A DNA stretch of 64,000 bases, from positions 2,451,230 through 2,515,229 of the forward strand of contig OY987249.1 of NCBI GenBank assembly GCA_963920765.1, in the 5' to 3' direction. Source of the stretch: Ulota crispa (Eukaryota; Streptophyta; Bryopsida; Orthotrichales; Orthotrichaceae). The notes beneath the pieces were generated by a model that had not been told where the DNA came from, made no database searches, and saw nothing but the letters and a program-made list of their open reading frames with translations. The translations under genes and the position numbers were made by a program. Position 1 is the stretch's first letter. The number at the start of each line of letters is the position of its first letter. Positions 1 through 10,227 of the stretch are shown piece by piece.

Positions 1-897
1 TGATTTCTAAGGTGCTTGATTTCAGACATTTTGGAAAGAGAGGTTTATTTCTCGGATTTTTCTTTTTTTAACTGTCTAAACGGCTTAGCGATTGTGAAAG
101 TTAATTAGATGAGTATTTAACTTTTCAGCGGCTTTTAGAAAGTAGGATTGAGGAAAGATTGTTCATTTTCGTAGTTTCTGACACGACGTGTTCAAAGAAT
201 TCAAAGGCACATTTTTACTTTTTATTACTCCCTCCGTCCCAAAATGATCTTCCTGTTACACAAAATGTTATAGATGAAGCTCAAAAAGAACCATTTTTCA
301 AAAAAAATGACCTATGAATAGAGTTTGCTGTCCTCCTATTGTTTTGAAATTTTGAGTTTCAAATTAGTTTTCAAAGTGTGATTTCAAATTGCTCGAAATT
401 TGAATTTTTGAGGCATTTTTGAAGAGCACCGGTGGCCATTTGCTTGATGGCATGGGATTGGTTAGCATGCCCATGCTTTTGAACTATGTGCAAGTTTCAC
501 TAGCTCCTTTCCTCCTCCAACAGGAAGATAATTTTGGAACACTAAATAAAGGTCAATAGGAAGATCATTTTGGGACAGAGGGAGTACTACTTGCCTACAC
601 GTTAGGTCTGGTTGTTACAAAGTGACCTAAAATGTTGCTGTAATTGGGCATTGGAGCTCTGAATTCTGTTAGCTGGATTTGGATGTCTTGGTATTAGCCG
701 AAATGTGTGTTTTTTCGTTAATACTCCGGCCATTGCAGCAGAATAGTTGTTATAATAAGCGGATGGTTTTGACTTATGGACTATTCGTGGTGCTTTTCCT
801 TAATGTTTTGTTTCGGTTTTTAATCTTTTCTCTGTAATCGAGTGTATTTTTCTTCTGAAGGCTTGCCATTGTGTATTACCTTCTTTGTATGTTACAG
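1..897 (+). other. Intron 1 (3' part) of the golgin gene
   Basis: This stretch has no plausible coding exon and ends in a pyrimidine-rich acceptor, GTTACAG at 891-897. It is read as the end of golgin intron 1 and contains one MITE at 228-584. Confidence 0.7.
228..584. mobile_element. Stowaway-like MITE (Tc1/mariner type)
   Basis: This is a 357-bp element with 27-bp terminal inverted repeats starting CTCCCTCCGTCCC and differing at one base between ends. TA dinucleotides flank it at 226-227 and 585-586. The ends match the well-known Stowaway consensus. There is no coding capacity. It sits inside golgin intron 1. Confidence 0.9.
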
Positions 898-3800
898 ATT
901 GACCAGCAAGCAGCAATCACAAAGGAGCAACTGCAAAAGCCAGATACGGATCTCACCAGCTTCCTTAGTTCAGAAGTATTGAGAAGTGGCCGTCGTGCAA
1001 AGGATGACCAGCCGTCTTCGAATTCCGCGAGACCTGAGACCTTGAATCTACCTTCACAATCAGGTGGGCAGCTGTTGGTTTATTTCTGAGTTATTGGATG
1101 TAGAGCCTTGTGAAAGTACTTTAGTCAAAGGATTGCAAAATAAAAAATGCAACCTATGTTGTGCATTAAGTGTTTTAGTCCTTATGGAATTCAAAGCTAA
1201 CTTTGTATTTGAATGTTCGAGTCCAGCCACATTTCATTGCTTGGATAAGAATCCTCCTCTAACTTGAGCATTTTTGTCAAATCAAATACGGCAAGTGTCT
1301 CAAAAAAAGAGCTTCATTGCACTGATTTGTTTGAATATAGTTGTTTGCTAAGCTTATTGAGCAAAGCTTTTTTATTATTTGCATTGTCACTTTTAAAATG
1401 TTGATTTAGTAATATTAAAAAATTGTTTCTGATGAATTCTTCGGAAGTGATGTGGTTGTAGATAGTACTCGGTGTTCTTATGATGCTTGTGTTGGCTTAT
1501 TGTATTCGCGTTTCTCTCATAAGCAGGAACTGGAAAATCTCGACATTCGAAACGAAGTCATCCTCCTCTTGAAACAAAGAACGTCGAGGCTGATTCTAGA
1601 CCTTCAAAGGAGGATGATTTTGGCAAACGGGATTGGACTGAACTTTTGGGATCGACTGACCTTAATCCACCTCTATCAGCATCAAAATCAACTAGTAGTG
1701 TCGGTAGTACCGATTTCGGTGGGACTCATAATGTTTCCCGAAGCGGGTTACAGCGAGGTCTCCTCTCAGGTGAGTAAACTTTAAGATTGGTTTTGTCAGA
1801 GAGGCTTCTTCTTTCTCTTGCTTCCCCCTTTACATTGTCTGATCATTTGGTGAAAATAGTCGTTTTGGCATCACACTGTAAAGATTTCTGTATGTCTTAG
1901 CGTCGCTAGTGGTTTTAGCAAACTAATTAATCTGATTAAGTGATTAATGTCAGTTTTAACTTTACTTGTTTCAGCTGGAAAGGGCTTTGTAAGCTCGCAT
2001 GATTCTAATGAATCTACTCCTGCCTCCAAATTGAGCCTCCCTGGAGCGGGGCCCCCACATGCATCCTCTGTGCAAGCTTCTCAAACAAAAGGACCGAGTA
2101 AATACATGGCGGAAATCAGGGAATCAGAGTCCCACCATTCAGCTGATTACGCGCAGGAGGTGAGCTCAGCATCTTTTACCTTTTCCGGTAAAGTAGCCTG
2201 ATGGTTGTTACTTATGTTCTTCGACGTCACTCATTTTGTGTGCTACTTATTGGGTGTCATTTATCTTCTTCTCTGACGCTGTATAGGCTTTAATGTTGAA
2301 TGTTTGAATGATTCACAGGACGAAAACGTGCCTCGGAAACTTGAATATGGTGCACAGGTCTTGGAAGGGACTGGAGAACATGACCCGGATGAACTTCCCA
2401 AGGATACTGTCTCTCACACTGTTGGCTCGGACATAATTGCCGATCCTTTTATTCAGCCAGAAAATCAAGATGGTGAATTTACTGAATTGGAACTTTCTGT
2501 GCCTGAAGACACAGAGAACTTGGAGAATATAAATCCGGGAGTGAGTGCAACAGAGAATATTGTTGAGGATGCGCCCGATTCAATGCCGATTTTGCTTGGA
2601 CAAGCGGGTGCTCTTGTCGACGAGATTGGTAATACGGATGCTTCGACATTACCAAGCGATGATGCAGTTTCTAATGCTGTTGGGGAAGAGACTCACAGAA
2701 TTAGAGTTCAAACCGGAGATAGTACGTCTCACGAAGGTGGTGATCAAGAGGGTGTGATTGACGAACGCAGTGATGCTGAAGAGACAGAAGATCATAGATA
2801 TGCTGTTCAGACAGTTCAAGGTGCAATATTATTACCTTTTTTCATATCGGTAATTTTGAACTACAGTGATTCTGTGGTATAATACTGGATGATCATGTGG
2901 TGGTCTGAAAGTATTAGCATTTGCATATGCCCTTCTCTGTGAGCTGCTGTATGCTATGGTACGTCTTATGCCTGTAATTATCTGAAATCTGTGATACTCC
3001 TCTTCCTAGCTTTGGAAGTGAATAATGGATTTGGCATTGGAAACGAGATTGCAAGTTTCTTCTTCCCAGCTTTTTTTGTTAGCACTCATTGGACATTTTT
3101 CATTCTTGCGTTCAGGCTCTGACAGACACACTGACGACGAAGCAAGTGATGAAGATTCAGAAGGTTCTAGCTTATCTGGAAGCGACGAGCAGAGTCATAG
3201 TGGGAGTGGGAGTGAGTCAGATTCAGGTACTGGTTATTTTCCTCCTTTTCAAATTTCATGTCTTCGTCTCTCTCTCTGCCCATTGATGCACCCAATGTAA
3301 CCCCTACCTTGGCATTATTTGTCAGACATGGAATGTGTAGTGATTCTATATTCCTGTCTGTTTTTGAAGCAGCATTTTGTAGTTGATTGTAGAACATGAT
3401 ATGGGGGAAGAGAAGCTACGTTGTTAGCCTTTGACTCAGTTAACAACAGTGTCTCACAATGGTTAACCGTGACCAACTTTCCGCATTTATGTCTATTGAT
3501 ATTTTCGAAATACTTTGCTTACTAGATGTCTAATTTGATGTTCGCAGAATATGAAGAGAGAGTAAGACGTCGGAGGGAGAGAAGAAAGGAATCAGCAGAG
3601 CACCGAGCGGCGAAGGCTGCTGCTGTTGAGGCTGCTCGAGCAGCGATACAAGATCGTGAGGAGTTGGTTGCCAAATTGGAGCAGGAAAAGGAGGATTTAG
3701 AGAAGCTTCTTGCCGAAACGGAAGAACGTCAAGTCAAGGAAGTAAGTCAATCATGGAATACTAATCAAGGAATTAAGTTCTCAGATTTTTATATGGAGTG

Positions 3801-6800
3801 GCATAAGATGCTAAATTGGTCAGGGAATCTTCATGTCAAAGTGTTGGTTATGGTCGAGTGAGTCATTCAGTATGTGATTTTGAAGAGTACTTGCTCATGG
3901 GTACTTATGTGTCTGCGTATTCTGTAGGCAGAGGAGCTCAACCTAATCATGACGGAAGTAGCTGAAGCGGTGGAGGTTGAGAAACAGCGTCATGCTATGT
4001 CACGCCGTGAAGGCCTCGCCGAAGAAGCGCAGCTTGAGGTCCATATTTAATATTTGAGTCACTCTATAGCATCTTGCTGAACGGAATAGCACATTCCACA
4101 TGATTTAATTGATGAATTACATATTCTGATATCAGCATCTGAGGAGCCTTGATCAGCAAGTTAATATTGAATCATCGACTTTCTATCATGGTTCTCTTTA
4201 TTACTTTACCTTTTTCTTTTCTTTTTTCTCAGTGAGACCTTAATTATGAATGTCAAACTAAGCTACTCAGTCGTGGTCTCAGGCCCAGAACCAAGAGCTG
4301 GCGAAAGCCCTTGCTGCTGCAGAAAGAAATCTGGAAGATGAGGTGTGTCCAAAGATTTTCTTCTGTTTTGACATCGTTGATGTATATAATGTCATGAAGC
4401 AGTTTGTGCGTGGGAATTCTATACTCCTGTTACTTCACGTTGAACCGGGTGTGATACGCACCCTAGGGTTTGCTGCCTGTCAATATGAAATTGTAACTTT
4501 CAGGATTAATGGTTGAATGTTTAAATGAGCAGAGTGCAAGAGTGGCTTTGGCACGTAGCAAAGTGGAAGCCAAGGAGATCATCCAATCAGGTAGTTTTAG
4601 AACCTTGTTAATAAATTATGTGGCACTTACATTCATACGATGAGATTTTCATGTACTCTCAATAATTTTTGTACCCAGACTTTGTGCTTCTTGTGTCTGT
4701 TATACAACGTTACGATAGGGTAAGCTGATTCGGTAGTCGTTGGAAAGATCTACTGGTCTCTTTGAAACTTCTATATATCTCCATTTTGCCTGTTCTTGAT
4801 CCATTGATTCTTCACTTTCATGTAGATCTACAGCGAAAGATATTGCTCCTCGAGTATCGCCTGAGACCACCATCTCAACCCCAGGTATGTAACCTGGTGC
4901 CTTCTCACCATTAATTTGGTTTGAACTACTCTCCGATCTTGGTCAGTTGAATAATTCAATTATTGATTTTAAGCAATGATTTGTCTCAACTAGATTTTGC
5001 ATGATCACCTCAATTTTTTTCATGAGCATTTCTGGTGGCAATATTGAAGTCCTCAAGAGATTGTAGGGAATTGAAGACTAATGTTATTTTTCTCTGCTAT
5101 GATTGTTTTCGTGTGTCACAGGAACCTCAGGATTCAAAAACTGACCGTGAAACAGCTGAGGAGCTTTATGCAGAGCTGACCGCCAGGCTTGAGCAGTACC
5201 AAAATAAGGTATGTCACAATTTTTTTAGGTTTTTGAATGAAGTGTTCGTTGTTATACATGATTGACTTTTGAATTACCTTTCATTTTTTGTGTTTTACAG
5301 GCTAAGCAGCTTGAAGATAACATCTTCATAGCAAGGGACGCACATTACACACCCTCTGTCATGGAACTTGAGCTGGAGACCCGACTAAATCAGCTCACAG
5401 ACCACCTTATCCAGAAGCAATCTCAGGTATTCCTAAACCTACGTCATGTGTTTCAACAAAATTACCTTGGTCGTTTGTCATATAAATGTTTCGTCAACTT
5501 TAGATTAAATTTTTCATATATTCTTAAGCCATAATAGTGGAGGGTATACGGCAGTGATTATGGAATTGAAAATCCAAGGGTAGCTTTGAGGATAGATCTC
5601 AATCATCAGAATAAAATGAGGACCTAGCATTCATCCACACGAAATCTATTTTCTTATCATCCTATGCAAGCCCCTTTCGCTCACGTGTTTCATTTTCGTA
5701 GATTTCTAACCAGCTTAAGTACTACATGTAACGTGGTTGGATGCAGGTTGAAGCTTTATCAACTGAGAAAGCCACCCTTCATTTCCGACTTGAGGTGAGT
5801 ACGAATTTTCAGGAGTTTCAATGCTGTACATTCATTTACATCTTACTATGATATTTGCACAACGTTTTTAATAACTTTTACCTCCTAAGTACTCCCTCTG
5901 TCCCTCTAAAAACGTCCAAAAAGCTTCCTTGTGCAGGATTAACTGTGTTTATAGTCTTTGTGCTAATAACATATGCATTTTAGAATCAATATACGATCTA
6001 CCAAATGTATGCAAAATCTTCAGTTTTGATGTCGCCGTTTAGGCACCCAAATTCCATGCAAAAAGTACCATATTTGTGCATGTTGCTAGCTCCTCATTAA
6101 TGATGTTTCAAAGAATAGTAGCAACAATGGTACCTCATATGAGCAAGGCCAAGCTTGCTTAAGAGACAAATGCTCTCTAATCGCTTAACTTGTCCCCATG
6201 AAATCATTGAACATGACAAACGCTTTCTGAGCGTTTGAAATCAGCAAAAGGGAGCTTTTTAGTGGTACAAGAAATGTGTCTGATTTGGAGCTTTTTAGAG
6301 GGACATAGGGAGTAAGTATCATAGATATTTTTATTTATTTTCACGACGTTGACTTATGCCTGTTGTATGAAATCCTCCAGTCATTGATCCGACAGGAACT
6401 AAATCAAGTTATGCATGCATGCAGGCAATTGCAAACACCTTGCGGATGGAAAAATCAGCAGCACAATCAAGGGCATCAAAGCGCGGCAAAGGTGTCAATG
6501 CAGCAACCGACTGGTCTACCTACGATGACGACCTTGAGTACAATCTCAGCAAACCTTACAGCTCAAAAGATAAGAGCTTTTTCATCGGCACAGACCCGGA
6601 CGTCATCCTTAATAATCAGACATTCGAGACTCAACCTTTGATGCGTTTAGCACGGCAGGTGGACTCTGTTTTCCTCGTGGGAGCCAGAATCCTGCGAACC
6701 AGTGGTTCGGCACGCGCTCTAGCCGCCCTGTACATCTTCCTTCTGCACAGCTGGGTTCTCTTCATCCTTTTTATGCACGTGCATTCTGGCAGCTCCGGAG

Positions 6801-6886
6801 CAACATCTGATGCAAGTGCTCAAACTGGTGTGAATACCCTGAGTAGCTTGACACACAGTTTGAACTCTACTGCCTTCAACCAATAA
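898..6886 (+). CDS. Golgin-84-type Golgi coiled-coil membrane protein (5' partial)
   Basis: Fourteen exons are visible: 898-1063, 1527-1769, 1975-2159, 2319-2820, 3116-3226, 3548-3741, 3928-4038, 4283-4342, 4533-4590, 4826-4884, 5122-5208, 5301-5426, 5747-5794 and 6425-6886. They make 803 in-frame codons plus stop. The protein has an acidic Ser/Glu-rich N-terminal half with a DWTELLGS motif. A long Glu/Lys/Arg/Ala coiled coil begins at EYEERVRRRRERRKES (exon 6), and a C-terminal membrane anchor (LYIFLLHSWVLFILFMHV) is followed by a short tail. This order matches plant golgin candidates 1/2 (golgin-84 homologues), tail-anchored proteins tethering vesicles at Golgi rims. The first visible codons (IDQQAA) correspond to exon 2 of the family, so the start exon, normally about 14 codons, lies upstream of the window. 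Two introns carry MITEs and the 3' end is tandemly duplicated. Confidence 0.9.
5892..6312. mobile_element. Stowaway-like MITE, second body type
   Basis: This is a 421-bp element in the last golgin intron. Its inverted ends (CTCCCTCTGTCCCTCTAAAA and its near complement) are flanked by TA at 5890-5891 and 6313-6314. The interior does not resemble the 228-584 copy, so the two are different families sharing the terminal motif. Confidence 0.88.
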
Positions 6887-6961
6887 GAAGAGAGCATGTA
6901 TGTTTGTGTAGTTATCAAACTGGTGAACACTTTTGAAAATGTTTGGCTTCAAGTTTTTTGC

Positions 6962-6967
6962 AATAAA
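6962..6967 (+). terminator. Poly(A) signal, proximal (golgin)
   Basis: AATAAA lies 75 bases past the golgin stop, inside the first 3' repeat copy. Confidence 0.55.
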
Positions 6968-7228
6968 CAGTTGTCCAATGAGAAATTCTTAAGGCTTTAC
7001 ATCTTCCTTCAGCACAGCTGGGTTCTCTTCATCCTGTTCATGCACGTGCATTCTGGCAGCTCCGGAGCAACATCTGATGCAAGTGCTCAAACTGGTGTGA
7101 ATACCTTGAGTAGCTTGACACATAGTTTAAACTCTACTGCCTTCAACCATTAAGAAGAGAGCATTTATGTTGTTTAGTTATCAAATAGGTGGAACACTTT
7201 GAAAATTGTTTGGCTTCAAGTTTTTTGC

Positions 7229-7234
7229 AATAAA
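7229..7234 (+). terminator. Poly(A) signal, distal (golgin)
   Basis: AATAAA in the second copy of the duplicated 3' end is a possible alternative polyadenylation site for the same gene. Confidence 0.5.
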
Positions 7235-7264
7235 CGGTTGTCCAATGAAAAATTATTAAGGTTT

Positions 7265-8693
7265 ATTAGATCTTGTTTGTGTTTTGATCAGTGTTTTTGT
7301 GTGTTACAAACGTGTGTCTTAGTATAGTCTATTTTTATGGGTAGAAAGCGAGACTGAGAGCGAAACAGTAAATCTTTTTATAAAAACTATATCTTCAAGC
7401 TTTGACTACCAGAAAGAGGATATGTTATAAAGCTATAAGTATTACAAAGAAAACTATATCTTCAAGCTTTGACAATCACAAATAAAAACTATATCCTGAA
7501 GCCCTGACTATTGTAGAAAGAAATTATATGTTTAGGTTAACCCCTGAAGTCTTGAATGCCCCCCGAGGACCAAAAGTGTCCTTGAGTTTGAGGCATTGGA
7601 TCTAATTTTTTGATCTTGCTATAAATTACAATTTTGAAGGCATTCAAGTGGTCCATGCAAGCGGAGTAATGGCAAGGCAAGTCAAATGTTGTATAAGTGT
7701 CTCAATAGTCTTGATTGGATGAAATATCATTCACGGCATGGTGGCAAGTAGTGTCTTATAAGTTACAACCATTCAATATCCCTTTCTAGCTTCTTTGTGT
7801 GTGCTTTGCGTTAGCAGGAAATTTGTTGGGTGGTCATGACTGTCCGTACAAAATAGTAGTTTGAAGCCCTAAAACTTAATATAAAAAGAAATACAATCTT
7901 CAAAACTTTGCACATGTGTGCATTCATATCTAATCTTGCTACTCACAAAATTTGAGATGAATCATGGGTTTATAGAATTTTGTAAAAATGATTAAGGAGC
8001 AACTACCTACCAAAAAATGAGATTTTACCATCACATATTGTTTGATCAATGTTATAACTTCTCATTTTTTACTGTCAATTATTCCCAAAATTTGCAAGTC
8101 ATTTTCTAAGTAAGTGTTCCACTGTAAATACATTTGCTTATTTGTGATTCATCTAATTGATTGAGATACAATGCATCAAAGTTGTAAGTCTCCAAAAACC
8201 CTAATCTTGGTGAAAATGGCCTAGGCGCTTAGGGGTCAACTATCACAAATAACAAGCAAAACATTCATTTGTTGAAAAAAACCGACTTTTCGGGGTTTAC
8301 GATTTATGCGCTTGAAAAATTATTCGGTAAATACCCTACAAACGGTTAATTTAGAATAGTTTACAATTTTGCAAATTAGTGTTAACACGCTTAAAGGAAT
8401 TGTTGTATACCCTAAAATAACCAGTAATGAATAATTATAGGGCTTCAACCCCTAAGCACTTAGCCCAAATTTATGGCGTGTTGGACCTCATTGTAAATAA
8501 TTTGGCATTGCAAGTTCAAAAACAAAATCTAGAAAAGTTAGCCATTGATATTGCACAAAACTTAAAGTATGCAAATGTATGAAAAACATGATAAGTTTTC
8601 ACTGCACGGATCAAAAAATTATAATGGCCATATGCAACAAACTGTTGAATATGGAGAGGCTAGATTTGGGGTGCTGAGGTGCTCAAGGGTTTA
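7265..8693. other. Intergenic; short direct repeats and a weak TTAA element candidate
   Basis: No gene is seen. A motif close to AAACTATATCTTCAAGCTT occurs three times at about 7383, 7459 and 7485. A possible TTAA-type element runs from 7541 (after TTAA, CCCCTGAAG) to 8235 (CGCTTAGGGG before TCAA), but its inverted ends agree only weakly. Confidence 0.4.
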
Positions 8694-9183
8694 CCCTTAA
8701 GTGCTGGCCGGGTGACCACGGCCTGCCCTACCAGTAGCTTTCTACATTGTTTTCACAGGTGGGCACCAATCAATGTTTTTTTTTTTTTTGGTGACAGACT
8801 GCTAAGGTATTCTTACGCTATTGGATTAAAAAAGGAGGGACTACTCCCAATTGCCCAGAATTTGGCTTTTGTTGCCAGATTAAAAAACGCTGTCACCAAT
8901 AGAACTATTTCTAGAGGTCGCAAAAATTGACATTACTTGCTGACCTCATGAAAAATGCAATAAGGGCAACTTGGGATCTATCACCGTGTTTTTGAATCTT
9001 CTCACAATTTTGATTACCAAAAAATATGAGTGCTTCTAATGAGATAATTTTTTGCCATCCATGATGGACACTGTGTTTATGATCACTCCTGAAAAAAAAT
9101 TAGATGAAAACAACTTTTTTAATTATGCAATTTAGTTTTTTGGGCTACCACAGATGTTTTGCATGCGCCTCAACATTTAAGGG
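8694..9183 (-). mobile_element. TTAA-type (piggyBac-like) MITE
   Basis: This is a 490-bp element with ends CCCTTAAGTGCTGG and (complement) CCCTTAAATGTTGAGG. It is flanked by TTTA (decayed TTAA) on the left and TTAA at 9184-9187 on the right. Its interior around 8935-9120 is the reverse complement of the 9188-9547 element. Confidence 0.7.
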
Positions 9184-9187
9184 TTAA

Positions 9188-9547
9188 CCCTTAATTGCCA
9201 AGGCGGACTTTTTTTGTCCACTAGCCTCAAACACTGTGCAGCACAAAAAAAAACGCTGTTTTCGTCTGATTTTTTTCAAAAGTGACCATACACACATGGA
9301 CTACCATGGATGGTAGAAAAAACAACCTCACAAAATACACTCATATTTCTATGTGATTAAAATTGTGAGAAGATTCAAAGACATAGTGTTAGGTCCCATG
9401 ATGCCCTTCCAACCATTTTCATGAGGACACCATGCACTGTTGACTTTTGCAGCTTCAGGAAACAATCCAATAGGGTGGACACTTGTTGTTACTATAGTGA
9501 GAACTATAGTCAAGCTGGTCACGGTGGCTAGCCTGGAGTGTAAGGGT
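9188..9547 (+). mobile_element. TTAA-type MITE, 360-bp family
   Basis: Ends are CCCTTAATTGCCAAGGCGG and (complement) CCCTTACACTCCAGGC. The left TTAA is shared with the neighbouring element; the right flank is TTGA. Interior similarity is clear to 41586-41944 (359 bp), 42651-43016 and, reversed, 43027-43303 and 8935-9120. Confidence 0.75.
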
Positions 9548-10227
9548 TGAAGAAAGTTTAAATTCACAATATTGTACAATAAATATTTTGTGTTTATTGT
9601 TTTGAGTAAGCTTACTTGACCCTATTTGGGCTAGATTGACAGCATCCAATCGACTACAAAGGTTGGATGACTAAGGTAGTCTGCTCTAATTGCGACCCTC
9701 ACATTTAAAGCATTCCATAGCTAGTCCAAGAATGAATATGAGATGGTTCTTGAATGGACCCTTCTTAGTCTTAAAAGAAAAGATGTATTTTATCGCAAGA
9801 ACCAATCATACCCCTCTATGCACTTGATCTCTTTACAAGTTACAAGGAGACACTTTATGAGAAACCTAGAGCCACAGTTAAATGCCTACTACAAAAAACA
9901 TTGAAAATTCATCAACAATTCAATAATACTACATTTAGCATCCGTTTCTCTTTGACAGATAATTAGGCAGAAAATTTGCATAATCCAGAACAGCCCTTAA
10001 AGTGACGGTTTTAGAGCGACTACCTTACCCAGACGCGCAATGCCGCCACCGTGCGACGGCGACGACCACATCCGACCACACCCGTCTCTCCAGCGATAAG
10101 GATGCCGCGAAGAGCCGCTTGCCAGTCTCCTTGAATCTCATGCCTCACTCGTTCATTTATTCCTTCCTTTGTTCCTGTTTGCGCTGCTGCAGGATTCCAC
10201 CAATTGTCTCAAAACCGCACCGCTCCA
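9548..10227 (+). promoter_or_regulatory. Upstream region and 5' leader of the Hsp33 gene
   Basis: From about 9990 the base composition turns GC-richer up to the start codon at 10228, as expected for a promoter and leader. No TATA box could be assigned with confidence. Positions 9548-9990 show nothing recognisable. Confidence 0.4.

Larger units (their letters stand above)
6731..7264 (+). repeat. Tandem duplication of golgin 3' coding end and 3' UTR
   Basis: There are two direct copies with a period of 267 bp: 6731-6997 and 6998-7264. They are about 93% identical by eye. Each holds the membrane anchor, the tail, a TAA stop (6884-6886; 7151-7153) and an AATAAA. In the 156-nt coding part I count seven differences: five synonymous, and two changing residues (L to Q, Q to H). 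Confidence 0.95.

Noticed and set aside
6896-7153. Open frame repeating the golgin tail, as a separate gene
   Set aside because: It is the duplicated 3' end of the golgin gene. It has no promoter or start context of its own, so it is treated as a possible alternative terminal segment only.
7541-8235. A firm TTAA-type element
   Set aside because: Only the first few bases of the ends agree and the right flank is TCAA, so it is reported only as a candidate in the spacer entry.
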